DNA from: Rheinheimera tangshanensis
GTDB lineage: Bacteria > Pseudomonadota > Gammaproteobacteria > Enterobacterales > Alteromonadaceae
Reading direction: 5' to 3'
DNA length: 64,000 nt
Assembly (NCBI RefSeq): GCF_014645135.1
Contig: NZ_BMLH01000002.1
Coordinates: 310,001 to 374,000 of the forward strand
The translations under genes were made by a program, and so were the position numbers. The notes below the pieces were generated by a model. The model was not told the origin of the DNA. It did no database searches and was given only the letters and a program-made list of their open reading frames with translations. Below, piece after piece: positions 8,504-17,052 of the stretch. The stretch's first letter is position 1; each line of letters opens with the position of its first letter.

Positions 8504-9067
8504 TCACAGCTTTAAAAGTTCGCGCTCAATCGCAAACACATGTTCGTCTTGCTGATTCATATCGCGTAGCGCCTGTGCCAGTTGAAGCACGTATTCACTG
8601 TTAGGCCCACTTGGACCATGACTTCGTGCTATATGCGCAGCTATAGCTGCGTCTGTGTCCGGGCCCAAATAAGCCTCATTATCTGCGCTGGCTACATACA
8701 CAACCCCTTGCACTTCGCCTGTTTCATTCAGCCAGTGCAGTGGGGTAAATATACGCAAATAACCATTTTTTTCACGATGGTCCAAATGTTTAAAGGTCGC
8801 AGGTGTTACTTGATAAGCCATGCCGGCGCAACGTGCTCCAACGGCTTCAATCAAGGTCAACACCCGTCCAGGCGCCTCAGGGGTACCACGATGATCATGG
8901 GAGCCCTGCCAAAAACGGCGTTCCCAGCCATAAATGCAGGCTGGTTTAGCGGCCAAATAGTCAAAGTCAGTTTTATAAATCAGCGAGCCGTAACCAAATA
9001 ACCAGACCGAGTCGAGGTGATCCAAAGGTTGGCGCTGTTGGTTCAGGGATATAGTGTTGTGCGACAT
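8504..9067 (-). CDS. chaC: Glutathione-specific gamma-glutamylcyclotransferase (ChaC family)
   Basis: Cytosolic enzyme expected to split glutathione into 5-oxoproline and Cys-Gly. The 187-aa length fits bacterial ChaC proteins (E. coli ChaC is about 230 aa). The substrate-binding loop is FGYGSLI (residues 24-30), close to the N-terminus. The catalytic glutamate is Glu99 in HLDHREKNGY. RRFWQGSHDHRGTP, a strongly conserved ChaC block, is also present. It diverges from proB across a 467-bp region filled by two repeat copies. A 60-codon GTG-initiated frame overlaps its stop (8325-8507) but is not supported well enough to call. Confidence 0.92.
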   Translation of the reverse strand: MSHNTISLNQQRQPLDHLDSVWLFGYGSLIYKTDFDYLAAKPACIYGWERRFWQGSHDHRGTPEAPGRVLTLIEAVGARCAGMAYQVTPATFKHLDHREKNGYLRIFTPLHWLNETGEVQGVVYVASADNEAYLGPDTDAAIAAHIARSHGPSGPNSEYVLQLAQALRDMNQQDEHVFAIERELLKL

Positions 9068-9187
9068 CAGGCTCTGCTTAAGACAAAAAAGTAATGCATT
9101 ATTGGTCAGATTTTACCGAAATACCTTTTATTTATGCTACATGCCATTGACTGTTGTTATGCGTTATTTTGAGGCCACAACGAGTCG

Positions 9188-9354
9188 CCAAAGTAATTGC
9201 GGCTACAGCAAGGCGACAAGTGATAGAGGCCCCAGGAGCATAGTTCACTATGTGTTTATGGATTGAGGCGAATACTCGCCAGTAAGCAAAATTAGTCTGC
9301 TGAAATAAGTGACTGGGTAGTCAACGCCGCTGTGGTCGTAAGTCCGAAGGTATA
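9188..9354 (+). repeat. Dispersed repeat, diverged long copy (first of a tandem pair)
   Basis: Starts with CCAAAGTAATTGCGGCTACAG and keeps AGGCGACAAG and AGGAGCATAG of the family. It then carries about 40 extra bases in the middle and ends GTAGTCAACGCCGCTG...GAAGGTATA. It shares its terminal TATA with the next copy. Confidence 0.65.
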
Positions 9355-9478
9355 TACCCTAATTAATTGGAGTTGTAGCGAGGCGACAAAGGATTGAGAC
9401 CCATGAGCATAGTTTTCCTATGCGATTGGGCGAAAGCCTGTAGTCAACAAAGCTACAGCTTCAAGTAAGACGGGTATA
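9353..9478 (+). repeat. Dispersed ~126-bp repeat, full copy (second of a tandem pair)
   Basis: Starts TATACCCTAATTAATTGGAG and ends CTTCAAGTAAGACGGGTATA, with imperfect terminal inverted repeats of about 26 bp and an internal short hairpin around CATAG...CTATG. The same element recurs at 32114-32240 and, inverted, at 38283-38540. It ends 57 bp before the proB start, so it lies in the proB upstream region. Confidence 0.85.
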
Positions 9479-9534
9479 GACATATATACGTCTAAATAGG
9501 TATGCTCGGGTGCTTAAAAAATAACTGGAGTTAA

Positions 9535-10653
9535 ATGGGTGTTATGGCTGGGTTAAAGTGGCGACGTCTGGTGCTGAAAGTGGGCAGTGCCCTGATTGCA
9601 CCGGAAGCAAAAGGTTGCTCCACCCGTTACTTACTTGCTATTGCTGGCTTTATCAGCGAATGCAGGCAACAAGGGGTTGAAGTGGTATTAGTTTCTTCAG
9701 GTAGCGTGGCTGCAGGCCGTGCTGCTATTCCCTTTGCCCATCACCCCTTACCCATTAATGTTAAACAAGCGATGGCCGCTGTAGGCCAAACCCGCATGAT
9801 GCAAAGCTGGCGTAATTTGCTCGACTTTGATTGCGCGCAAATTTTACTGACGCATGATGATTTGCAGCACCGCAACCGCTATTTAAATATCCACAATACG
9901 CTGCGTACTTTGCTCGATCACGGTGTACTGCCTATTGTGAACGAAAACGATACCGTAGCAACCGCTGAGTTGAAAGTTGGGGACAACGATAATCTGGCGG
10001 CTTTGGTGGCGACAGTGGTGGATGCGGATGCCTTGATTATTTGTTCTGATGTGGATGGTTTATATACCGCCAATCCACGTTCTGACAGCAATGCGCTGCT
10101 TATTCCTGAAGTACATCAAATCACAGCGGATATTTATGCCATGGCTGGAGGCAGCCATCATGCCATTGGCACAGGCGGCATGACCACCAAGTTGCAGGCT
10201 GCCAGTAAAGCCACATCGCAGGGTATTGATACTTTAATTATTAATGGCCAGAAAGCTGAAAGCTTTGCTGCGCTCTTAGCAGGCAAAGCCTGCGGTACGC
10301 TGTTTCATAAACAGCAGGAACGGTTAAGTGCAAAAAAACACTGGTTGTTACACAGTTTAAAAACCCGTGGCGAGCTGCAACTCGACAGCGGCGCTGTGCA
10401 GGCTTTATTGCATAAGGGCGCTTCTTTGCTGCCAAAAGGTATCAGCGCGGTCAGTGGTGATTTTGATAAAGGTGATGCAATTTGGTTGTGTGACGAGGCA
10501 GGTAAACAGCTGGCCAAAGGCATCAGTCAATACAGCAAATCAGAGCTGAGCAAAATCCGTGGCGTACACAGTCAGCAGATTGAAAGTATTTTGGGCTATT
10601 GCCCAAGCGAAGTGGTGGTGCACCGCGACGATTTAGCGCTGGTGGAGGGCTGA
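9535..10653 (+). CDS. proB: Glutamate 5-kinase
   Basis: First enzyme of proline synthesis, phosphorylating glutamate to gamma-glutamyl phosphate. The 372-aa protein has the amino-acid-kinase domain (LVLKVGSALIAP near the N-terminus, VLVSSGSVAAG at about 53, VNENDTVA at about 140, VGDNDNLAALVA at about 150) and a C-terminal PUA domain at about 285-365. This is the usual length for the PUA-containing form, which is feedback-inhibited by proline in E. coli. Start choice: GGAG at 9527-9530 is 4 nt before ATG 9535 and 13 nt before ATG 9544, so either could be used. It is 2 nt ahead of proA, forming the standard proBA operon. Confidence 0.96.
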   Translation: MGVMAGLKWRRLVLKVGSALIAPEAKGCSTRYLLAIAGFISECRQQGVEVVLVSSGSVAAGRAAIPFAHHPLPINVKQAMAAVGQTRMMQSWRNLLDFDCAQILLTHDDLQHRNRYLNIHNTLRTLLDHGVLPIVNENDTVATAELKVGDNDNLAALVATVVDADALIICSDVDGLYTANPRSDSNALLIPEVHQITADIYAMAGGSHHAIGTGGMTTKLQAASKATSQGIDTLIINGQKAESFAALLAGKACGTLFHKQQERLSAKKHWLLHSLKTRGELQLDSGAVQALLHKGASLLPKGISAVSGDFDKGDAIWLCDEAGKQLAKGISQYSKSELSKIRGVHSQQIESILGYCPSEVVVHRDDLALVEG

Positions 10654-10655
10654 GC

Positions 10656-11906
10656 ATGACAAACGTAAATATTAAAGCTATTTGCCAACAAGCCAGGCAA
10701 GCGGCCTTACAACTGGCGCAGCTATCAGAAGCCGATAAAAATCAGCTGTTACTGGCGATGGCTGATCAGTTAGAAGCAGACAGCGTTATGATCCTCGCTG
10801 GCAATGCTAAAGATATGGCGGCAGGGCGCGACAAGCAGTTGGCAGAGGCGATGTTGGACCGCCTGCTTTTGACTGAAGATCGGATTAAAACCTTAGCCAA
10901 TGCAGTGCGTTATATTGCAGCATTGCCAGACCCTGTAGGCCAAATTCGCCAGATGGTGCCTCGACCCAATGGTATTCAGGTCGGTAAAATGCGTATTCCG
11001 CTTGGTGTCATCGCGATGATTTACGAAGCCAGGCCTAATGTCACAGCAGATGCTGGTGCTTTGTGTTTAAAATCGGGTAATGCGGTGATTCTGCGTGGTG
11101 GTCGTGAAGCTTTGTATTCCAGCATGGCGATTGCAGACGCTTTGCATAAAGCTATGGCAAAACATGGTGTGAACCCGGCCGCCATCAGCGTGATCCCTGA
11201 TCCTGACCGGGCTTTATTGCTGGAGTTGCTACAACAAAAAGACAGCGTTGATTTAGTGATACCCAGAGGTGGCGAAGGGCTGATTCATTTTGTCAGCGAT
11301 AACAGCAAAATTCCGGTGATCCAGCATTACAAAGGGGTCTGTCATTTGTATGTGGACCAGGATGCGGATCTGCAGAAAGCTATTGCGTTGCTGATCAATG
11401 GCAAAGTGCAACGACCCAGCGCCTGTAATTCGCTGGAAACCTTGCTGGTGCATCAAGCTGTAGCGCCACAATTTTTGAAGTTGGCTGCCGCCGCATTGGC
11501 CTCTGAGCAGGTTGACGTCTTTGCTTGCGAACAGTCGGCTTTGTATTTCAGCAATGCAGTATTGGCACAACCTCAGCAGTTTGATACCGAATATTTGCGT
11601 TTAGCAATTTCAGTAAAAATAGTGTCTGATTATGATGCCGCCATTGCACATATTCAGCAGCATAGTTCGGATCATACCGAAGTGATTTGCACACAAAATA
11701 TCAGCACAGCGCAGCGTTTTTTAAAGCAAATTAACAGTGCAGTAGTGATGGTCAATGCGTCGTCGCGGTTCAGCGATGGGGGTGAACTGGGGTTGGGGGC
11801 TGAAATTGGTATTTCTACCTCTAAGCTGCACGCCTACGGCCCTATGGGTCTGGAATCTTTGACCACAGAAAAATATATTGTGATAGGGGACGGTCAAATC
11901 CGCTAA
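10656..11906 (+). CDS. proA: Gamma-glutamyl phosphate reductase
   Basis: NADPH-dependent aldehyde-dehydrogenase-family enzyme converting gamma-glutamyl phosphate to glutamate semialdehyde, the second step of proline synthesis. I use ATG 10656, which follows the proB TGA by 2 nt with GGAGGG at 10644-10649, giving 416 aa (E. coli ProA is 417). The frame is open further upstream inside proB, but that start would add 19 non-family residues. Family motifs are IYEARPNVT at about 122, LRGGREA at about 146, the catalytic cysteine Cys257 in RPSACNSLET, and SSRFSDGGELGLGAEIGIST near 370. A weak hairpin without a T tract follows at 11931-11959. Confidence 0.97.
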   Translation: MTNVNIKAICQQARQAALQLAQLSEADKNQLLLAMADQLEADSVMILAGNAKDMAAGRDKQLAEAMLDRLLLTEDRIKTLANAVRYIAALPDPVGQIRQMVPRPNGIQVGKMRIPLGVIAMIYEARPNVTADAGALCLKSGNAVILRGGREALYSSMAIADALHKAMAKHGVNPAAISVIPDPDRALLLELLQQKDSVDLVIPRGGEGLIHFVSDNSKIPVIQHYKGVCHLYVDQDADLQKAIALLINGKVQRPSACNSLETLLVHQAVAPQFLKLAAAALASEQVDVFACEQSALYFSNAVLAQPQQFDTEYLRLAISVKIVSDYDAAIAHIQQHSSDHTEVICTQNISTAQRFLKQINSAVVMVNASSRFSDGGELGLGAEIGISTSKLHAYGPMGLESLTTEKYIVIGDGQIR

Positions 11907-11930
11907 AGATTCAAGTTTATCCAGCCCGCG

Positions 11931-11959
11931 CCGATAACAGAAGGATTCTCTGTTTTCGG
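11931..11959 (+). terminator. Possible terminator hairpin after proBA
   Basis: CCGATAACAGA (11931-11941) pairs with TCTGTTTTCGG (11949-11959) with one mismatch and a 7-nt loop. There is no T tract afterwards, so the call is weak. Confidence 0.35.
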
Positions 11960-11969
11960 TGCAAAGCTG

Positions 11970-12437
11970 ATGATAAAAATGGACTTAAATCAGGTGCTCA
12001 ATCTTGGTATTCAAAATGCCATGCCTCCGACCTCTGTTGTTGCAGAGAACAAAAACTTCCGCTTCGAAAAAGCCAGTACAAGAGCTACAGCCGGTATTCA
12101 TGTCGATTTATCCCCACTGGGCTTAGAAAAATCTAAAAAAGCCGAAAGGGATAAAGACATTGACGAGAGCGAGCTACCGGATAACGTCAAACAGGCTTTG
12201 AAAGCTATTCGTGATAAGCAGGACGAGCTGGAAGAAAAACAAAAAGAGCTGCAACAACTGATGAGCAACAGCTCGATGCCTGCAGAAGAAAAGCAGGAAA
12301 AGCTAAAAGCGCTGCAGGCTGAAATCAGCTCCTTAAGCCGGGGGTTGATGGATTCTAAAAATAACTTAGTCAAATCGATGCAGGATCAAGACTTAACTGA
12401 ACAGCAAATACAAACCGCTATGGCGCTGATGAACTAA
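11970..12437 (+). CDS. Coiled-coil cytoplasmic protein, function unknown
   Basis: A 155-aa protein I cannot assign. No signal peptide or membrane segment is visible. The first 60 residues are poorly structured. Residues about 65-130 form a strongly charged heptad-like helix (QDELEEKQKELQQL, then EEKQEKLKALQAEIS), and the C-terminus is another short amphipathic helix. It recalls small FlxA-like coiled-coil proteins, but I would not press that. The start is uncertain between ATG 11970 and ATG 11979, since neither has a good ribosome-binding site. Its stop overlaps the convergent DUF1272 gene by 4 nt. Codon use is like its neighbours, supporting a real gene. Confidence 0.72.
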   Translation: MIKMDLNQVLNLGIQNAMPPTSVVAENKNFRFEKASTRATAGIHVDLSPLGLEKSKKAERDKDIDESELPDNVKQALKAIRDKQDELEEKQKELQQLMSNSSMPAEEKQEKLKALQAEISSLSRGLMDSKNNLVKSMQDQDLTEQQIQTAMALMN

Positions 12438-12679
12438 GGTACTGTTTTTGTTTTGCAATCAGGTTTAAACACCCGCACAGCTGAAGGCGGATTGGTCGCT
12501 AATTTAGCTTCAGGTCGTATCGGTCTTCTGACTAATTCTCCGCCACAGTTTGGGCAGATTCCAGTCAGTTTGTCAGTACACTCTGGACAAAAAGTACATT
12601 CAAAAGAGCAGATGTAGGCCTGATCTGCTGGTGTCAAATCTGCATTACAACATTCACAGTTGGGTCTGAGTTCTAGCAT
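12434..12679 (-). CDS. DUF1272 zinc-ribbon protein
   Basis: Small 81-aa protein of the DUF1272 family: MLELRPNCECC at the N-terminus, then CSFECTFCPEC and CPNCGGELVRRP. Eight or more cysteines in CxxC-type pairs imply two zinc sites. The family is widespread in Proteobacteria with no known function. The last 25 residues are a basic, disordered tail. The gene is convergent with the coiled-coil gene, and their stops overlap by 4 nt. Confidence 0.9.
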   Translation of the reverse strand: MLELRPNCECCNADLTPADQAYICSFECTFCPECTDKLTGICPNCGGELVRRPIRPEAKLATNPPSAVRVFKPDCKTKTVP

Positions 12680-12848
12680 CAGTTTCTCCTCTGATTTCTT
12701 TTTAGCCTATTTCAACAGAGACAGGTTCAGCCGTCTGCCCGCATCCAGGCCAATCTCTGCTACTTACCAGCCAGTTGAAACCCGTGAAGCAATTCGACAA
12801 AGTCGCTTGATTCTGCTTTGATAGATCAAAGACTTAAGAGAATACGAT

Positions 12849-13934
12849 ATGAAAATTGCTGTGATAGGTGGTGGTATTAATGGCTTGTCATCCGCCTGGC
12901 AATTAGCGTTGGCTGGCCATCAGGTGACTTTGTTTGAACGCGATGAATTGATGCAGGCGACCAGCAAATCCTCTTCTAAGCTGCTGCATGGTGGTTTACG
13001 TTATCTGGAGCAGGGCGAATTTCGTCTGGTGCATGAGGCTTTGCAGGAAAGACGCTGGTGGCTGAAAAAAGCACCGCACTTAACCAAAAGATTACCGCTT
13101 TTGTATCCCATCTATCAAAAGGGTCAAAGACCACGCTGGCAAATCAAAATTGGCTTGTGGCTTTATGATGTGCTGAGTGGAAAAAAAGGTATAGGAAGGC
13201 ATCGCTGGTTAACCGCAGAGCAGGCAAAACGTTGTTCGCCACAATTAAAAATGGATGGCTTGACCGGGGCCTATTTATTTTTTGATGGCCAGATGGACGA
13301 CAGAAAACTTGGGCTTTGGGTGGCGGAGCAAGCTGTAAAAGCCGGAGTACAGATTCACCAGCATTGCCCTGTCCGTCAAATCACAGCAACAGGTGGGGTA
13401 TTTGCGGCTAACAGCGCTGAGTGGCAAATCTTTGATCTGGTCGTGAATGTGGCCGGGCCCTGGAGTAATCAGCTCTTGGAACAATCAGAGCTACCGCTGC
13501 AACAAACTTTGGATTTGGTGCGTGGCAGCCATTTGCTACTGCCTGCAATCAGTAGGTATGGCCATATGCTGGAAGTGCCGGGGGAGAGGCGTATCGTCTT
13601 TGTATTGCCTTATCAGGGTCAAACTTTATTAGGAACAACAGAAGTACGGCAAAGTCTGGCAGAGCCTATCGCCTGCAGTGACGAAGAGCAGGCGTATTTA
13701 CTGAAGCTGTATAACCACTATTTTGATAGCCAACTTAGCTCAGCTGATGTAGAGAGTACATTTGCCGGAGTCCGCCCCCTGTTGGGTGGCAGTGACAGCG
13801 CCAGTAAGGCCAGTCGGGAGTATGCACTTAATTGGCAACAGCAATTGTTGACTGTGTCCGGAGGCAAGTGGACCACAGCCAGGGCCTTAGCCCGGACTGT
13901 GGTAGAACAAATACAACAGAAAAACGCCTTATAA
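12849..13934 (+). CDS. GlpD-like FAD-dependent glycerol-3-phosphate dehydrogenase, short form
   Basis: FAD-dependent oxidoreductase of the DAO superfamily. The dinucleotide-binding motif [12 protein letters not shown] is at residues 6-17. It is followed by the GlpD-type segment [20 protein letters not shown] at about 42-61, and a C-terminal [11 protein letters not shown] that is diagnostic of the glycerol-3-phosphate dehydrogenase family. At 361 aa it lacks the roughly 130-residue C-terminal cap of E. coli GlpD (501 aa), so it may oxidise glycerol-3-phosphate or another 2-hydroxy substrate. No glpF, glpK or glpR lies nearby. Its end overlaps the convergent argA by 6 nt. The short form seems intact, not frameshifted. 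Confidence 0.83.
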   Translation: MKIAVIGGGINGLSSAWQLALAGHQVTLFERDELMQATSKSSSKLLHGGLRYLEQGEFRLVHEALQERRWWLKKAPHLTKRLPLLYPIYQKGQRPRWQIKIGLWLYDVLSGKKGIGRHRWLTAEQAKRCSPQLKMDGLTGAYLFFDGQMDDRKLGLWVAEQAVKAGVQIHQHCPVRQITATGGVFAANSAEWQIFDLVVNVAGPWSNQLLEQSELPLQQTLDLVRGSHLLLPAISRYGHMLEVPGERRIVFVLPYQGQTLLGTTEVRQSLAEPIACSDEEQAYLLKLYNHYFDSQLSSADVESTFAGVRPLLGGSDSASKASREYALNWQQQLLTVSGGKWTTARALARTVVEQIQQKNAL

Positions 13935-15272
13935 ATCCAAAGCCAGAATTTTTGAACGGCGTTGGTAGTTATACAGCTGTTGTTTTTTCTCTGGTAAGTC
14001 CTGCACCGTCACCAGTTCAAAGCCATGCTCCTGGAACCAGTGAATACTGCGGGTGGTCAGCGCAAATAAGCGGTAATACTTACGTTGGCGTGCCAGCTGA
14101 ATAATGTTTTTCAGCAAAGCACTGCCACGGTCGGCGTCACGGTACTGTTCATGCACAGCTAAGCAGGCAAATTCACCGACGTTTTCTTCCGGGAATGGAT
14201 AAAGGGCGGCACAGCCGATAATTAAGCCGTCCCGTTCAATGACGACAAACTGGTCAATTTCCATTTCCAGCTGTTCACGCGAACGACGCACCAAAAGCCC
14301 TTGTTGCTCCAGTGGACGGATCAAATCCAGAATACCGCCAATGTCAGTGATACTGGCGGCACGCAAACGTTCGGCTGCCTCAGTTACTATCTGGGTACCT
14401 ATACCGTCACGGGAAAACAACTCCTGCAACATAGCGCCATTTTCGCTATAGCTGACTAAGTGACAACGCGAAACACCAGAACGACAAGCCGTAATAGCTG
14501 CGTGTAAAAAGGCGACTGTGGCGGTGCAGGCGTCTTCTTTTTGCTCCATCTGCCACATTAAGTGTTCGGCATAATTAGGCATAAGTTCAGCGGTAATGTC
14601 ACCATCTTCACCCACTATGCCGCCCACTTCGTTAAAGCCGATAATTTTTTCAGCTTTAAGTTTTATTGCCACTTGAGTGGCAATTTCTTCGGCGGTCAGG
14701 TTAAAGCTTTCGCCTGTGACAGAAGCGGCTACAGGGCCCATTAAGACGATGCCGTTGTTATCCAACTGGCGGCGAATACCCTGCACATCAATACGACGCA
14801 CCCGGCCGCTGTGTAAATAGTCGATACCATCGTCCACGCCCAAAGGCTGGGCTATAACAAAATTACCGCTGACCACGTTGATTTGAGCATTGTGCATAGG
14901 GGTGTTGCTTAAGCTCATCGACAAGCGAGCAGTAATATCCAGCTGCAAAGCCCCTGCGACTTGTTTGATCACCTGGAAGGAATCATCGTCCGTCACCCGA
15001 ATACGGTTATGGTAATCGCAGTTTAAACCGGCTTTTTCCAAGGCTTTATTAATTTGTGGCCTGGCCCCATACACCAGCACTATTTTAATGCCGAGCGTAT
15101 TGAGCAGAGCTATATCATTAATAATACTGCGAAAGCCGGGCTGATCTATGGCTTCACCTCCCAGCATCACGACAAAGGTTTTGCCGCGGTGAGAGTTAAC
15201 ATAAGGGGCGGACTGACGAAAGCCATCAACAAGTTCTGTGGTGCGCACTTTGTTTCCTTCTGGCAAAAACAA
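13929..15272 (-). CDS. argA: N-acetylglutamate synthase (amino-acid N-acetyltransferase)
   Basis: Catalyses the first step of arginine synthesis, acetylating glutamate with acetyl-CoA. The 447-aa length matches E. coli ArgA (443). The N-terminal amino-acid-kinase-like regulatory domain (residues about 25-290) has [12 protein letters not shown] and [11 protein letters not shown], and houses arginine feedback in the family. The C-terminal GNAT domain (about 300-447) has [16 protein letters not shown] and [17 protein letters not shown], the acetyl-CoA-binding loop. It stands alone here, as in many Gammaproteobacteria, with no other arg genes nearby. I looked for an ArgR box upstream but saw no convincing one. 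Confidence 0.97.
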   Translation of the reverse strand: MFLPEGNKVRTTELVDGFRQSAPYVNSHRGKTFVVMLGGEAIDQPGFRSIINDIALLNTLGIKIVLVYGARPQINKALEKAGLNCDYHNRIRVTDDDSFQVIKQVAGALQLDITARLSMSLSNTPMHNAQINVVSGNFVIAQPLGVDDGIDYLHSGRVRRIDVQGIRRQLDNNGIVLMGPVAASVTGESFNLTAEEIATQVAIKLKAEKIIGFNEVGGIVGEDGDITAELMPNYAEHLMWQMEQKEDACTATVAFLHAAITACRSGVSRCHLVSYSENGAMLQELFSRDGIGTQIVTEAAERLRAASITDIGGILDLIRPLEQQGLLVRRSREQLEMEIDQFVVIERDGLIIGCAALYPFPEENVGEFACLAVHEQYRDADRGSALLKNIIQLARQRKYYRLFALTTRSIHWFQEHGFELVTVQDLPEKKQQLYNYQRRSKILALDL

Positions 15273-15546
15273 AATAAGACTAAGGCTGCCTTGTGACAGT
15301 ATGACGACAGCAGCTTAAGCATAGCAAACGAATGCCTAAGCCATAGCTGACGCAGCTCGGGCAGTGCAAATGAGCGCGCACTTTAAACAATTTTGGATAA
15401 ATAACCAACATGTAATTTAATGGTATAGAGTGATATTTTAAGTATTTCTTTATAAATCATGTTGTTGATTTTTTACTTCGAACTTTGAGAATGGTCTGTT
15501 TGTGCCTTTTTATCTGACTTTTATGCATCAATATGTTTTTTTGCGG

Positions 15547-16734
15547 TTAATGCAACACTTCAAGATAACCGCCTGCCAGCATTTTATTGACCAGCGCAAT
15601 ACGTACATCGTCGCTGACATCGCCAGGGATCTCAGACACACTAAACTCTTGTCTGGATAATATAAAACGCACTGACGCTTCGGCGCCCAAATGAATTAAA
15701 TGCTGTTGACCGGGTTGTCTGAAATCTAAAATATCATCAGTTGCAAAGAGTCCTGCGATCGCCAATGGGTTATGCCGAACCTTAGTGTGAACTGAGTTAA
15801 CGTTTTGCATTGCATGTACAGGTAATTTAGGTAGTTGTTGGATCATTCTGGAACGACGGAAATTCAGCGCATCCCGGATAAACAGATCGGACTGACAAAT
15901 CTGTTTTAGCTTCTCTACCCCTTGACGGATTTGCATGTGGATCTGTGCTGCACTTTGGCCTGTGGCCAGATGATCAGCTCGTGGTGCCAGATTGCTGCGT
16001 AGGGGCTTATCCAAATCAGACAATAAATCCAGCGCCGCAATGATGGCATCTCTTTGAGTGACAGGTACAAAGCCTATAGACAGATGGATAGATTCGCTTA
16101 TTGACTCTACGGTATGCACAGTGCCCCTGGGCACATAAAGCAAATCGCCTGGTTGGACATCATAAGTTTTAAAGGAGTTCATAACGGCAGATGTTTCGCC
16201 CAGACCCCGCCATTGATTTGGCAGCGTAGGAGTGGCGTCGGAAATAAACCATCTTTTTGTGCCTACCAGTTGGATCACTATGACATCTACTTCATCATGG
16301 TGCACCGGAGCTTTAGCTCCTCCCTCACTCCAGAACACTACGACGCCAGCCGGATTTTGGAAAACAAATTCTAATGCACGGGTAAACTTGCTTAATTCTG
16401 GAGATAATTCGGTGACATCCGGAAAACGCACTGTGTAATCGCGCTGATGAAATTCCCGGATCAAGGCTGCAAAAGCCTCAGCACTTTCTACAGCTTTTGC
16501 TTCAGGCGGAGGTACTGTTGCTTTTTGAATATGACAGGTCAGGTTTTGCGCATACTTTGCGAAACCGCTTAGCAAGGCAGCCTTGGGATCCAACCCTGCT
16601 AGTTGAGCTCTGCGCTGATTTGAGCTGCCCAACAAAACCAAAGGTTTTTCTGCCGCGATGAGGTCAAAAAAATCGTCGTATGTAGCGGGGCCAAGAATAT
16701 CCGCTAGTATTTTTTGTGCTTCACTAAGTATCAA
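15547..16734 (-). CDS. JmjC-type (cupin) 2-oxoglutarate/Fe(II) oxygenase
   Basis: A 395-aa protein of the cupin_4/JmjC superfamily, related to ribosomal oxygenases such as YcfD and NO66. The iron-binding triad is visible: His145 and Asp147 in VHHDEVD, and His207 in VPRGTVHTVE. The core strand IQLVGTKRWFI between them matches the family block. An N-terminal helical region of about 95 residues and a C-terminal winged-helix-like region of about 100 residues are also typical of this class. The target (ribosomal protein, other protein or small molecule) cannot be read from the sequence. E. coli YcfD hydroxylates ribosomal protein L16. It is a single gene with no operon partner. Confidence 0.85.
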   Translation of the reverse strand: MILSEAQKILADILGPATYDDFFDLIAAEKPLVLLGSSNQRRAQLAGLDPKAALLSGFAKYAQNLTCHIQKATVPPPEAKAVESAEAFAALIREFHQRDYTVRFPDVTELSPELSKFTRALEFVFQNPAGVVVFWSEGGAKAPVHHDEVDVIVIQLVGTKRWFISDATPTLPNQWRGLGETSAVMNSFKTYDVQPGDLLYVPRGTVHTVESISESIHLSIGFVPVTQRDAIIAALDLLSDLDKPLRSNLAPRADHLATGQSAAQIHMQIRQGVEKLKQICQSDLFIRDALNFRRSRMIQQLPKLPVHAMQNVNSVHTKVRHNPLAIAGLFATDDILDFRQPGQQHLIHLGAEASVRFILSRQEFSVSEIPGDVSDDVRIALVNKMLAGGYLEVLH

Positions 16735-17052
16735 GGAGTAAGTCCATTACGTCATGTTTCCAAAGTACACACTTTAAATTTTTTTCGTCATTAGATCTTC
16801 AACAGGGGTGGTAAAAGTATGTAATCCTTTGTAAGGGGATATTTAGTTTCGCCATAAATACAAGCCTATAAAGCGACCTGTCATCAGTCAAAAATGACGC
16901 TGCAGCTTGCAAGCTGTTAAGTGCCTGAATGTGCAAAAACAGAGATTCTGATATCAAGACAACTTTAACAAATAGCTTATCAACTGCCTAAAAATCGGAT
17001 GTATTGCTGAATTGAATCAGGCTCAGCATGAGGTGTGTGCTGAGCCTGCTGG
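16735..17052. other. 318-bp intergenic region, no gene
   Basis: No supported reading frame. It contains a perfect 14-bp palindrome CAGCTTGCAAGCTG (16903-16916) and, at its right end, the hairpin downstream of the yjfC operon. The promoter of the JmjC gene presumably lies near 16740-16800, but no clear hexamers stand out. Confidence 0.6.
17018..17048 (-). terminator. Hairpin terminator of the yjfL-yjfM-yjfC operon
   Basis: CAGGCTCAGCA (17018-17028) and TGCTGAGCCTG (17038-17048) are perfect 11-bp arms around a 9-nt loop, 5 bp past the yjfC stop on the minus strand. The following tract is only weakly T-rich. Confidence 0.65.

Noticed and set aside
8325-8507. 60-codon minus-strand frame starting with GTG that overlaps the chaC stop
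   Set aside because: The overlap looks like coupling, but the protein has no recognisable domain, the ribosome-binding site is poor, and the space probably holds the promoter of the OmpA-like gene.
15273-15546. ArgR box upstream of argA
   Set aside because: No adjacent pair of ArgR-like half sites was found. The short motif shared with 7555-7581 does not resemble one.
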